A stretch of 64,000 nt of DNA from Isoetes taiwanensis (Eukaryota > Streptophyta > Lycopodiopsida > Isoetales > Isoetaceae): the NCBI GenBank assembly GCA_021234155.1, contig JAJEKV010000025.1:2317339-2381338 (forward strand). Reading direction: 5' to 3'. Below, in pieces: positions 22,446 through 35,000 of this stretch (the stretch's first letter is position 1; every line of letters begins with the position of its first letter). Below the pieces are notes generated by a model. It searched no databases. It was not told the origin of the DNA and was given only the letters and a program-made list of their open reading frames with translations. The translations under genes were made by a program, and so were the position numbers.

Positions 22446-22680
22446 AAATATTAAAAAAAAAATTAAAAAATTAAAAAATTAAAAAATTTAAAAAATTTAA
22501 TGGGTGCAATTTAAGACATATTAAGTTGTAAAGACTTCGAATTTTATTTATCAAATAAAATATTTGGAGAAATCTAAATTAATCAATTAAAATCTAATTA
22601 AAATCAACTAAAATCTAAATTAATCAATTAAAATCTAATTAAAATCTAAATTAATCAATTAAAGATCGTTCTTAAAATAG
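22446..22680. repeat. A/T-rich ATTAAAATCTAATT repeats
   Basis: AAATTAATCAATTAAAATCT units recur about three times between 22570 and 22665, after a TTAAAAAA tract. No gene. Confidence 0.6.
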
Positions 22681-22762
22681 ACTTAGGTATCAGAGGCGTA
22701 CACGTAATCAAAATATAAAAAGTAGTGAGAAAATATACTTTCAAAATCATATTCAACAAAAG

Positions 22763-23227
22763 TTAATGTATCATTGAACTACAAAATACGTAAAGTCTAT
22801 TCACCACACTTGGAGTTGGAGAATAGCGAGACATAACATAAAAATCGAAGAGTTCAAGCTGCGCTACCGTATGACCTCTCGTCTTCCTCATCGCCCTGCC
22901 ATGAAAACATATCACGAAGCTTAAAGCTAAATACTTGCAAAGAATTATGTAGTGAATAATACATACATCACCCTTTTCACCAAGAGCGTATCGGATGGCC
23001 GCCGCATTGCCCAATCGATTAGCCCTTTCGCGATCATCTCTAGTCGCTGGGCGTTTAAGGATTGTTTGGCACAAGCTGTTAAAATTACTATAACCACCAG
23101 ATCCAGTCATGTTGGTAGCATAGCGCCCGATTCTAGCGTCGTGCCTTTTGCCGCCAAAGTCGCCTCGAAGTTGCCGCTTACTCCTCTCACGACAATATGT
23201 TGGCCTTGCAAGATCGCAACACAACAC
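22763..23227 (-). CDS. Hypothetical ORF in the CACTA element
   Basis: A 154-codon minus-strand frame begins at 23227. It has a basic N-terminal part (RERSKRQLRGDFGGKRHDAR) and a middle stretch RERANRLGNAAAIRYALGEK; its C-terminal third is hydrophobic and less protein-like. The position inside a CACTA element makes a transposase remnant possible, but I see none of the motifs I would expect of TnpA or TnpD. Confidence that it is a real gene is low. Confidence 0.25.
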   Translation of the reverse strand: MLCCDLARPTYCRERSKRQLRGDFGGKRHDARIGRYATNMTGSGGYSNFNSLCQTILKRPATRDDRERANRLGNAAAIRYALGEKGDVCIIHYIILCKYLALSFVICFHGRAMRKTRGHTVAQLELFDFYVMSRYSPTPSVVNRLYVFCSSMIH

Positions 23228-23869
23228 AAGTCCTTAGTCCCTTTATATTAATCTAGATATACGTCTACGACTTGTGCTAAGCATTAGAGATGTACTATGA
23301 ATGATGCTTCGTTCATCCAATGGGGTCGAAGTCGCTTCTTCTATCGGGACTTTTTCCATATCAAGATGTTTTATCGGGTCTTCTTCTTCGTCGCGGTTCT
23401 GCACAACGTAAATCAAACATGAGTACGATATTGATCACGATTAAGAACAAGGGAAGGTAATACCTCATGGCTTTAACATTTGGGGCCATACCTACAAACC
23501 AAATTAAACTAATTTATCGACAATGCATAAAAAAATACAAAGAAAAAAAGGATTCGTGGATTACCCTAAATACATTAGCAAATAAATTTACAAGAGTAGT
23601 AGGTGAGCTTGGACCCGAAGCACTTAGTCCCCTCCACTCAAGGTGGAGTCGACCATGCCCCTTGCCCAAGTCTCCCCAAGTTTTTTTAAACCTAAACAAA
23701 GCATTAAACTTAAACGTATTAAAAATAAATTCTTACCTGGAATAAGTACAAGGTGTTCGTTGTCGTCGAAAAAAAACAACGATTTTGTTAGGAGTTATGC
23801 ATGCAAAACAAGACATCCAATGGTTAGAAAAAAAATATTAAACTAAGTAAGAAAACAAAACATTGCAAG

Positions 23870-24260
23870 GTCGTTCATCGACCTTGCATTAAAAAGAAAA
23901 AAAAAAAAATAAAAACAAAGGAAGTCAGTCCTTCATCGAACGAAGAAAAGAATAGAGGAAGAATCGAAGAGGAAAAACGAATGATGAAAAAGAATTCGAA
24001 GAAGAAGAATGGAGGAGGAGAAGGAAGAAGAAGAAAAAGTGGAGGAGGATGATGAAGAAGAAATAGAAGAAGAAGAAATAGAGAAAGAGATGATGAGAGA
24101 AAGGGATGTGGTCGATTCGGAAAAGAATATAGAAGAGGGAGGGATTTGGAAGAAGGAAGAAGAAGCAAGAATTTGGAAGAGCAAAGAAGCAAGAATAAAA
24201 AAGGGCATGGCAAATATGAGGATAGAAACATTGGAAGGGATCAAAATGGAAAGGGGATGG
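23870..24260. repeat. Purine-rich GAA/GGA tract with a short palindrome
   Basis: A palindrome GCAAGGTCGTTCATCGACCT (23865-23887) is followed by about 350 bases of almost pure GAA/GAG/GGA. Frames in it code for only E/K/R on one strand or S/L/F on the other, so they are treated as low complexity, not genes. Confidence 0.65.
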
Positions 24261-24527
24261 AAGAATTAACTAAAAGAGGCCAAGATTGATGAGAATGGGA
24301 AGAACAAACAACAAGAACATAAAGCCCTAAAACTTGGAAAAAAACAAGCATGGATTCAAAAAAAGAGATGGTTGATCCAAGCACATACCTTCTGGAGCTT
24401 GCTTGGCAAAGGAAATGGCCTTCAAGACCGATAGGCGCCAAAAATCGTCGGAATAAACGCTCCTCCAAGTTTCTTGCTTGCTCGAAATAGGTCACGGGTT
24501 TTCCGCCCTGTTCCGGAAATATTACAG

Positions 24528-24622
24528 CGCGACGTCGATAATCGATGTTCAGTATCGACGGATATACCGACCAAACGGTCAATATCGACGTTGGCAAAAC
24601 ATTAAAAAAAAAAAAAAAAAAA
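24528..24622. repeat. Internal block of CACTA-type ATCGAC motifs with poly(A)
   Basis: CGACGTCGATAATCGATGTT and GTCAATATCGACGTTGGC flank a short spacer, followed by 19 A. The arrangement resembles the 5' subterminal block at 22420-22460 and the 3' terminal block at 39990-40075. It could mark a nested or rearranged end of a related element; no CACTA terminus was found beside it. Confidence 0.5.
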
Positions 24623-24962
24623 ATAATTGTACCTACAAAGGTTCGAATTGAAGCAAAAACCCTGACATCCAAAACCCTAGCCGCTTCAAATATTCTTGGT
24701 TGAGGCAATAAGAGCTTGGCCACTTCACATCTAGTTCTAGCAAGCATCCCAGGCGTCTTTGGAGCGATCTAAGGTTACATTTTGTATTTCCTTTCTCCGC
24801 AATCACTCCTTGTTCATTATCGTTCTTCGCCCCTTATTTGTAGCTCTTTCTAATGTGAGGATGCCGGATGCCTCGCCCTTCTATACGAATAACGCCATTG
24901 GAAAGACGTTTGAGTATGGTTGATCGTGGTGCCGCCAGGCGTCACGAAATCCTCCGTGAACT

Positions 24963-25211
24963 ATGATTAATGAAGATGAAGCATTAGAGGAAATAGAAGA
25001 CCAGCTAGAGCTGTTGAAGAAGAAGAGAGATGAATACAATAGCTTGCCCGATAATACCGCAGACCGGCCAAGATTTGGAGAGAAGTTGGCAAATTATTTG
25101 CAGGAGCTGAATTTCTTTGAAGGCATTATTGGATGTGCTGACGACATTGAGTGTGAGGCTGTTCCTCTTCCACCTTTGAGGCAACCTCACGATCTCGACA
25201 TTTTTGTGTGA
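24963..25211 (+). CDS. Hypothetical acidic coiled-coil ORF
   Basis: An 82-codon frame starts at 24963. Its first 30 residues are strongly helical and charged (EALEEIEDQLELLKKKRDEY), followed by RFGEKLANYLQELNFFEGII and an acidic end. The composition is protein-like. No domain was recognised. It might be a small accessory protein of the element or a fragment of a captured host exon. Confidence 0.3.
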   Translation: MINEDEALEEIEDQLELLKKKRDEYNSLPDNTADRPRFGEKLANYLQELNFFEGIIGCADDIECEAVPLPPLRQPHDLDIFV

Positions 25212-25449
25212 TATTTGTACTCTAATCATAGTGTATTCAAGTTTATTTAGATAAGTATTCGAGTGTACTCGAGCGACATTGGATAAGTATTTGAGAATAT
25301 TTGAGTATTTTGTTCAAGTTTTGGATCTTTATAATCAGTTATCTTTTGTTCTAGCATTTCTTATACTTATATTCTCATATTCAATCTAAGGATGTTATTG
25401 TTAGATAGGCTCTGGTCTTGGATTGAAGTGGGAATAGCAGCATCTCCTC

Positions 25450-25875
25450 TTGCATATGATTAAGCAGACTCATCTACATAGCATTGCAAAATCTGAAGAT
25501 CCTATGCTCAAATCGGTCAATAAGGATTATCAATATAGAAATTTAAAATCCCAATTGGAATGTGCAATCTCACCGGACATATCATCTAATTGGTTTTCGC
25601 GTTCGATGGGGTCCGTCTCTTGGGCTAGGGTTATGAGCTCGAATTTAACTCATGGCTTAGATAATGCTGAGATAGTTGATGACAATCAAAACCAAAGAGT
25701 AGAGAAAGAAAAGGATGGAGCAGATTCTTGCCTAGATGATGACAGTCAAAGCCAAGTATGTCAAGTATTGAAGATGGAGATAAGGGTGGAACGCCAAAAT
25801 ATTATTCTGTTGCATGGCTTAGATAAAGACAACATAAATGGTGTATATCCTAGTTCCTTTCTTTTGAGAAATTGA
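25450..25875 (+). CDS. Hypothetical ORF, serine/asparagine-rich
   Basis: A 141-codon frame starting at 25450 has mixed composition with two similar acidic stretches (DDNQNQRVEKEK and DDDSQSQVCQVLK, about 20 codons apart). No domain, signal peptide or membrane segment is visible. It lies just before the tandem array and may be an unspliced remnant. Confidence 0.25.
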   Translation: MHMIKQTHLHSIAKSEDPMLKSVNKDYQYRNLKSQLECAISPDISSNWFSRSMGSVSWARVMSSNLTHGLDNAEIVDDNQNQRVEKEKDGADSCLDDDSQSQVCQVLKMEIRVERQNIILLHGLDKDNINGVYPSSFLLRN

Positions 25876-26024
25876 CCGTGACATGGTCACTAAGCAAGCA
25901 TTGCCGCATTGCAGATGCCCGAATCTCCCGGGTGGTTCATCTATCCGGTTACATGGCCTTCGGGACAACAAAGGTCCGTCCGCATCAATGCTGGAACAAC
26001 AAGAATGCCTGCTTTTGGGTGGTT

Positions 26025-29000
26025 TTTAAGGTTACCCTAGTCAGATTGCCAATTTCTCCAAAGAAGGGAACATGAGTGGGCCAACATCCTCCCCTCTAGA
26101 ATGAGGACACCCTAGTGCAAGGTCCGGACGGATCTCTGGCTCAAGTGATTCCAGAAGGGGAAGGGAGGGTGCTAACACACTTTGGGGAGGACGGGGATGC
26201 CGCCCCGGTGGTTTTTTAGGTTGCCATTGATATCCTTCTTTTCAATGGCACCCTTTCCCAACCAACGAGTCCAAGCCTTGGTCCCCAAGGGTGATAATGC
26301 CTCGATTTCCGAGTCCATTGGAACAGTCTGTTCGCAGTTCTCCATAATGGCGGGGAAGCCGCCTGCCCGTCCGCCGCCGGGGCCTTTGGGAGGAGGGACG
26401 TTCGGGGCAAGCCGCCTCCCCGGTGGTTTTAAGGTTCCGCCTTCTCAAGGGCCAAGATCCTCCCCCTCACGCTAAGGACACCGCGGTGCAAGGTCCCGGA
26501 CGGATCCGCAAGGGCAAGGGTGCCAACACACCCCCCCGGGCCCCCCCGCCAAGTTGTTGGGCTGCACCCTTCCCCATAACGAACGAGTCCGCCGGACTTT
26601 GCGTGGAGGCCTCAAGGGAGGGTAGAGGCCATACCCCAAGAGACGGACCCCAAAATAGTTCCCCGAGGGAGCTCAGACGCCACCGCCTCCGCGGGAGCTG
26701 AAGGGCAATGCCCGCCTCCCGGCTGGGGCTCGCCTATCCGCCATTGAATCCTTCTTTTCAATGGCCCCGCCGAAAGCAGGTTCCAAAAATTCAAGATCCG
26801 TCCAAGAGAGCTTGCCAAACCGCTGCTGCTTTGGACTACAGTTAAAAAATCCAAGGGTCTTGCCATTCGGGCAATGGGTCTCCTGAAGGAATGGCGATTC
26901 GACTTCGCCATTATGTCCGAATGGCGGCATTACCCTAGTGACCAGGTTACACGGTCAATTTCTCCAAAGAAGGGAACACTAACGCCACACATGGCGGTAT
27001 TCCACGCCCACCTCCCAAGCCAATTGACTACGTGAGGCCGGATATGAGGGCTTTGGGAGCTTCTTGGAGATGGGATGGTCTTCGCCCAAAAACTTGGTAA
27101 CCTCGCGATAATGCCGGACGCTCGAGTCCATTGGAACAGCCGGGTTGACTCGAGAAGGGGAAGCCGCCCGTCCGGCCGTCGCTGCCTTTGGGGAGGACGC
27201 CGACAAGCTGCCCCGGTGGTTTTAAGGTTCAGATTCTCGGCTGGCCAACATCCTCCCTCTAGGCGAGGACACCGTGCAAGGTCCTCGATGGATCCGAAAA
27301 GGGCAAGGGTGCCGGCACACCGCTGCCGGCCCCGGCCGCCAAGGTGGCGCACCCTTTCCCAATTCAACGAGTCCAAGCCTTGGTCCCCCGCGATAATGCC
27401 GGGCATTCTCGAGTCCATTGGAACAGTCGGTTCGCATTCGGGCGGGAAGCCGCCCGGCCCTGGCCGCCGGGGCCTTTGGGAGAGGACGTCGGGCAAGCCG
27501 CCTCCCCGGGTGGTTTTAAGGTTCCGCTCTTCTCAAGGCCAAGATCCTCCCCTCTACGCAAGGACACGGCAAGGTCCCCGACGGATCCGCAAGGGCAAGG
27601 GTGCCAACACACCCCGGCCCCCGGTTGTGTTGTTGGGCGGCACACCTTCCCCAATTGAACGAGTCCAGGACTTTGGCGTGGAGGCCTCAAGGGGAGGGTA
27701 GAGGCCATACCCCAAGAGACGGACCCCAAAATAGTTCCCCGAGGGAGCTCAGACGCCACCGCTCCTCCGCGGGAGCCAGACGCTAATGCTCGCCCCCGGC
27801 TCGGTTCGTCTATCCGCCGCTGAATCCTCTTTTTCAATGGCCCCCGCCGAAAGCAGGTTCCAAAAATTCAAGATCCGGCCCCGCAGAAGCTTGCCAAACC
27901 GCTGGCGTGCTTTGACTACAGGCGAAAAATCCAAGGGTCTTGCCATTCGGCAATCGGGGGTCTCCGGGAATGGCGATTCGACTTCGCCATTATGTCCGAA
28001 TGGCGGCATTACCCTAGTGACCAGGTTACACGGCCAATTTCTCCAAAGAAGGGAACACTAACGCCACACATGGCAAGATTCCACGCCCACCTCCCAAGCC
28101 AATTGACTACAGGAGGCCGGATATGAGGCTTTGGAGCTTCTTGGAGATGGGATGGTCTCCGCCCGCAAACTTGGTAACCCGTGATAATGCCGCTGTTTCG
28201 AGTCCATTGGAAAATCGGTTCACGATTCTGAGAAGGGGAAGCTACCCGTCCGGCCGCCGCTGCCTTTGGGGAGGACGCCGACAAGCCGCCCCGGGTGGTT
28301 TTAAGGTTCCAGATTTCAAGGCCAACATCCTCCCTCTAGGGCGGAGGACACCGCGGCAAGGTCCCCGACGGATCCGGAAAGGGCAAGGGTGCCGACACAC
28401 CGCCCCGGCCCCATTTTTGTCGGGTGGCACCTCTTTCCCCAATTCAACGAGTCCAAGCCTTGGTCCCCTCGTGATAATGCCGGCGTTTCGAGTCCATTGG
28501 AACAGTCGGTTCGCAATTTGGGGTGGGGAAGCTGCCCGTCCCGCCGGGGCCTTTGGGGAGAGGATGTTCGGGGCAAGCCGCCTCCCCGCGGGTTTTAAGG
28601 TTCCGCCTTTCTCAAGGCCAAGATCCTCCCTCACGCAAGGACACGGTGCAAGGTCCCCGGACGGATCCGGCAAGGGCAAGGGTGCCAACACACCCGCCCC
28701 GCCCCGGGCCGGCTTTGTTGTTGGGCTGCACCCTTCCCCAATTCAACGAAGTCCGGGACTTTGCGCGTGGAGGCCTCAAGGGAGGGTAGAGGCCATACCC
28801 CAAGAGACGGACCCCAAAATAGTTCCCCGAGGGAGCCTCATCGCCACCGCCTCCTCCGTGGAGCCAGACGAATGCTCGCCCCTCCGGCTTCGGTTTCATC
28901 TATCCGCCGTTGAATCCTCTTTTCAATGGCCCCCGCTTCGAAAGCAGGTGTTCCAAAAATTCAAGATCCGTCCGTGAGCTTGCCAAACCGCTGGCGTGCT

Positions 29001-32000
29001 TTGGACGGTTGTTAAAATCCAAGGGTCTTGCCATTCGCAGTCGGGGTCTTAAGGAATGGCGATTCGACTTCGCCATTATGTCCGGAATGGCGGCATGACC
29101 CTAGTGACCAGGTTACACGGCCAATTTCTCCAAAGAAGGGAACACTAACGCCACACATGGCAAGATTCCACGACCACCTCCCAAGCCAATTGACTACGTG
29201 GAGTGTGGATATGAGGGCTTTGGAGCTTCTTGAAGATGGGATGGTCTTCGCCCGCGAAACTTGGTAATCTGTATAATGCCTGCGTTCGAAGTCCATTGGA
29301 GCGGTCGGTTCGCGATTCTCGAGAAGGGGAAGCCGCCCGTCCGGTCGTCCGCTGCCTTTGGGGAGGACGCCGGGACAAGCCGCCTCCGGGTGGTTTTAAG
29401 GTTCAGATTCAAGGTCAACATCCTCCCTCTAGGCGAGGATTACGTGGCAAGGTCCCGGACGGATCCGAAAGGGCAGGGGTGCCGACACACCCGCCCGCCC
29501 CGGGCCGCTTTATTGTCGGGCGGCACCCTTTCCCCACCAACGAAGTCCAAGCCTTGGTCCCCCGCATAATGCCGGCGTTCTGAGTCCATTGGAACAGTCG
29601 GTTCGCATTCTGGGGCAGGGGAAGCTGCCCGTCCGTCGTCGGGGCCTTTGGGAGAGGACGTTCGGGGCAAGCTGCCTCCCTGTGGTTTTAAGGTTCCGTC
29701 TTCTGGCGTCAAGATCCTCCCTCTACGCAAGGACACGGTGCAAGGTCCTGGACGGATCCGGCAAGGGCAAGGGTGCCAACACACCCGCCCCCCCGTCCCG
29801 GCTGCCTGTTGTTGGGCGGCACCCTTCCCCAATTCGAACGAGTCCAGGACTTTGCGTGGAGGCCTCAAGGGAGGGTAGAGGCCATACCCCAAGAGACGGA
29901 CCCCAAAATAGTTCAGGGGAGCCCAGATTGCCACCACCGCCTCCTCCGTGGAGCCGTGAGCGAATGCTTCGCCCTCCGGCTCTCGGTTCGCCTATCCGCC
30001 GTTGAATCCTCTTTTCAATGGCCCCGCTTCGAGCGAGGTTCCAAAAATTCAAGATCCGTCCCGTGAGCTTGCCAAACCATGGCGTGCTTTGGACGGTTAC
30101 AGCGAAAATCCAAGGGTCTTGCCATTCGAAAGCGTCGGGGTCTCAGGAATGGCGATTCGACTTCGCCATTATGTCCGGAATGGCGGCATTACCCTAGTGA
30201 CCAGGTTACACGGTCAATTTCTCCAAAGAAGGGAACACGAACGCCACACATGGCAGTATTCCACAGCCACCTCCCAAGCCAATTGACTACAGGAGTGCTG
30301 GATATGAGGCGCTTTGGAGCTTCTTGGAGATGGGATGGTCTTACGCTTGAAACTTGGTAACTCGCATAATGCGGGCTGTTCGAGTCCATTGGAACGATTC
30401 GGTTCGCGATTCCGAGAAGGGGAAGCTGCCGCCCGCCCGGCTGCCGCTGCCTTTGGGGGAGGACGCCGGGACAAGCTGCCCCGGGTGGTTTTAAGGTTCC
30501 GATTTCAAGGCCAACATCCTCCCTCTAGGGCGAGGACACGCGGCAAGGTCCTGGGACGGATCCGAAAGGGCAAGGGTGCCGACACACCCGCCCGCCCCGG
30601 CATTTTGTTCCGGGCGGCACCCTTTCCCAATTCGAACGAGTCCAAGCCTTGGTCCCCCTGCATAATGCCGGGCGTTCGAGTCCATTGGAACAGTCGGTTC
30701 GCAGTGGGGGAAGCTGCCCGTCGTCGTCGTCGGGCCTTTGGGAGAGGACGTTCGGGGCAAGCTGCCTCCCTGTGGTTTTAAGGTTCCAGATCTGGCGTCA
30801 AGATCCTCCCTCTACGCAAGGACACGGTGCAAGGTCCTGGACGGATCCGGCAAGGGCAAGGGTGCCAACACACCCGCCCAGCCCCGGGCTGTTGTTGGGC
30901 GGCACCCTTTCCCAATTCGAACGAGTCCAGGACTTTGCGTGGAGGCCTCAAGGGAGGGTAGAGGCCATACCCCAAGAGACGGACCCCAAAAAAGTTCCCG
31001 AGGGAGCCCGTACTGCCACCGCTCCTCCGTGGAGCCGTACGCGAATGCCCGCCCTCCCGAAGCTCGGTTCGTCTATCTGGCCGTTGAATCCTCTTTTCAA
31101 TGGCCCCGCGAAAGCAGGTTCCAAAAATTCAAGATCCGGAATGGCGATTCGACTTCGCCATTATGTCCGGAATGGCGGCATTACGCTAGTGACCAGGTTA
31201 CACGGTCAATTTCTCCAAAGAAGGGAACACGAACGCCACACATGGCAGTATTCCACAGCCACCTCCCAAGCCAATTGACTAAGGTGAGGCCGGATATGAG
31301 GCGCTTTGGAGCTTCTTGGAGATGGGATGGTCTTCGCCCATGAAACTTGGTAACCGTGCATAATGCCGACGCGTTCGAGTCCATTGGAACGGTCGGTTCG
31401 GGATTCTCGAGAAGGGGAAGCTGCCCGTCCGTCGTCGCGGCCTTTGGGGGAGGACGCCGGACAATTTGCCCGGGTGGTTTTAAGGTTCCGTGATCTCAAG
31501 GTCAACATCCTCCCTCTAGGCGAGGACATCGTGCAAGGTCCTGGACGGATCCGAAAGGGCAGGGGTGCCGACACACCCGCCCGCCCCGGATCCAAGTACT
31601 CTGTTCGGGCGGCACCCTTTCCCAATTGAACGAGTCCAAGCCTTGGTCCCCGTGATAATGCCGGCATTTCTAAGTCCATTGGAGCAGTCGGTTTGCCCAA
31701 TTGCAGGGGGGGAAGCTGCCCGTCCGTCGTCGCGGCCTTTGGGAGAGGACGTTCGGGGCAAGCTGCCTCCCTGTGGTTTTAAGGTTCCGTCTTCTGGCGT
31801 CAAGATCCTCCCTCTACGCAAGGACACGGTGCAAGGTCCTGGACGGATCCGGCAAGGGCAAGGGGTGCCAACACACCCCCGCCCCGTCCATTTTGTTGTT
31901 GGGCGGCACCCTTCCCAATTCAACGAAGTCCAGGACTTTTGCGTGGAGGCCTCAAGGGAGGGTAGAGGCCATACCCCAAGAGACGGACCCCAAAAAAGTT

Positions 32001-35000
32001 CCCGAGGGAGCCTCAGATCGCCACCGCTCCTCAGGTGGAGCCGTGACTTGAATGCTCGCCCCCCGGCTCGGTTCGTCTATCGGCCGTTGAATCCTCTTTT
32101 CAATGGCCCCGCTTCGAAAGCGTGTTCCAAAAATTCAAGATCCGTCCGTGAGCTTGCCAAACCGCTGGCGTGCTTTGGAGCGGTTGTCAGTTAAAAATCC
32201 AAGGGTCTTGCCATTCGGGGGCAGGGGGTCTCCGGAATGGCGATTCGACTTCGCCATTATGTCCGGAATGGTGGCATTACCCTAGTGACCAGGTTACACG
32301 GTCAATTTCTCCAAAGAAGGGAACACGAACGCCACACATGGCAGTATTCCACGACCACCTCCCAAGCCAATTGACTCTGTGAGTCTTTGGATATGAGGGC
32401 TTTGGAGCTTCTTGGAGATGGGATGGTCTTCGCCGCATGAAACTTGGTAACCTGCATAATGCCGGCGTTACGGAGTCCATTGGAACGTCGGTTCTGCGAT
32501 TACGAGGAGAGGGGAAGCTACCGTCCGTCGTCGCGGCCTTTGGGGGAGGGACTTTCGGGACAAAGCTGCCTCGGGTGGTTTTAAGGTTCCGTGATACAAG
32601 CGTCAACATCCTCCCTCTAGGCGAGGACACGTGCAAAGGTCTGGGCGGATCCGGAAAGAACAAGGGTGCCGACACACCCGCCCGATCCGCCGCATTCTTC
32701 GGGCGGCACCCTTTCCCAAACGAGCGAGGTCAAGCCTTGGTCCCCTCGCATAATGCGGGTTAGAGTCCATTGGAGCAGTCGGTTTGCAAGTCTGGGGGGG
32801 AAGCTGCCCGTCCGTCGTCGGGGCCTTTGGGAGAGGACGTTCGGGGCAAGCTGCCTCCCTGTGGTTTTAAGGTTAGTCTTAAAACGTCAAGATCCTCCCT
32901 CACGCTAAGGACCGCGGTGCAAGGTCTGGGACGGATCCGGCAAGGGCAAGGGTGCCAACACACCGCCCGCCCCCCATTTTGCCTTTTGTTGGGCGGCACC
33001 CTTCCCCAACCGAACGCAGTCCGGGACTTTTGCGTGGAGGCCTCAAGGGAGGGTAGAGGCCATACCCCAAGAGGCGGACCCCAAAATAGTTCGAGGGAGC
33101 TCGACGCCACCGCTTGGCTCCTCAGGTGGAGCCGATGCAGCGAATAATTTCGCCCCCCGGCTTCGGTTTGCCTATCCGCCATTGAATCCTCTTTTCAATG
33201 GCCCCCTTCAGCAGGTTCCAAAAATTCAAGATCCGTCCGTGAGAGCTTGCCAAACCGTGGCGTGCTTTGAGCGGTTGTCGCGAAAATCCAAGGGTCTTGC
33301 CATTCGGGCGGTCGGGGGTCTCCGGAATGGCGATTCGACTTCGCCATTATGTCCGGAATGGCGGCATGACCCTAGTGACCAGGTTACACGGTCAATTTCT
33401 TCAAAGAAGGGGAACACCTAACGCCACACATGGCGGTATTCCACGACCACCTCCCAAGCCAATTGACTACGTGAGTCTTTGGATATGAGGCGCTTTGGAG
33501 CTTCTTGAAGATGGGATGGTCTTACGCCCTTGAAACTTGGTAATCCGTGATAATGCCGGCGTTTCGAGTCCATTGGAAGCGGTCGGTTCGCGATTCTCGA
33601 AGGGAAGCCGCCCTCGTCCGCCGTCGCGCCTTTGGGGAGGACGCGGGACAAGCCGCCTCCCGTGGTTTTAATATTCCAGATTCTCAAGCGCCAACATCCT
33701 CCCTCTAGGCGAGGACGCGGGTAAGGTCCCGGGACGGATCCGGAAAGGGCAAGGGTGCCGACACACCCGCCCGCCCCGGCCTGCTCGCTGTCGGGCGGCA
33801 CCCTTTTTCCCAATTGAACGAGTCCAAGCCTTGGTCCCCCGTGATAATGCCGGGCGTTTCGAGTCCATTGGAACAGTCGGTTCGCAGTCAGGGGCGGGAA
33901 GCTGCCCGTCCGTCGTCGGGGCCTTTGGGAGAGGACGTTCGGGGCAAGCTGCCTCCCTGTGGTTTTAAGGTTCCGTCTTCTGGCGTCAAGATCCTCCCTC
34001 TACGCAAGGACACGGTGCAAGGTCCTGGACGGATCCGGCAAGGGCAAGGGTGCCAACACACCCGCCCCGTCGAGGCCTGTTGTTGGGCGGCACCCTTCCC
34101 CACGAGCGAGTCCAGGACTTTGCGTGGAGGCCTCAAGGGAGGGTAGAGGCCATACCCCAAGAGACGGACCCCAAAATAGTTCCCGAGGGAGCCCGTACTG
34201 CCACCGCTCCTCCGTGGAGCCGTACGCGAATGCTCGCCCTCCCGAAGCTCGGTTCGTCTATCTGGCCGTTGAATCCTCTTTTCAATGGCCCTGCTTCGAG
34301 CAGGTTCCAAAAAATTCAAGATCCGTCCGGCAGAGCTTGCCAAACCGCGAAGCGTGCTTTGGACGGTTGTGCGAAAATCCAAGGGTCTTGCCATTGAGGG
34401 CAGTGTGGGTCTCTTAGGAATGGCGATTCGACTTCGCCATTATGTCCGGAATGGCGGCATTACCCTAGTGACCAGGTTACACGGTCAATTTCTCCAAAGA
34501 AGGGAACACGAACGCCACACATGGCAGTATTCCACAGCCACCTCCCAAGCCAATTGACTACAGGAGTGCTGGATATGAGGCGCTTTGGAGCTTCTTGGAG
34601 ATGGGATGGTCTTCTGCCCACGAAACTTGGTAACCTGCATAATGCCGGCGTTCTGAGTCCATTGGAACAGTCGGTTCGCGATTCTGAGAAGGGGAAGCCG
34701 CCCGTCCGGCCGCATGACCTTTGGGGAGGACGCCGGGACAAGCCGCCCGGGTGGTTTTAAGGTTCCGTGATTCTCAAGCGCCAACATCCTCCCTCTAGAG
34801 GACACGCGGCAAGGTCCCGGACGGATCCGGAAAGGGCAAGGGTGCCGACACACCCGCCTTCGCCCCCCCGCCTCGTTATTCGGGCGGCACCCTTTCCCAA
34901 TTCGAACGAAGTCCAAGCCTTGGTCCCCCCGAAACTGAGATAATGCCGGGCGTTTCGAGTCCATTGGAACGGTCGGTTCGCAATCGGGGGGGAAGCTGCC

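Noticed and set aside
23875-24269. Ser/Leu/Phe-rich and Glu/Lys-rich ORFs
   Set aside because: They are translations of a simple GAA/GGA tract, with membrane- or coil-like appearance caused by composition.
24528-24622. Right end of a smaller CACTA element starting at 22066
   Set aside because: ATCGAC motifs are present, but no TAGTG terminus or flanking AAA duplication was found there, while both are present at 40082.
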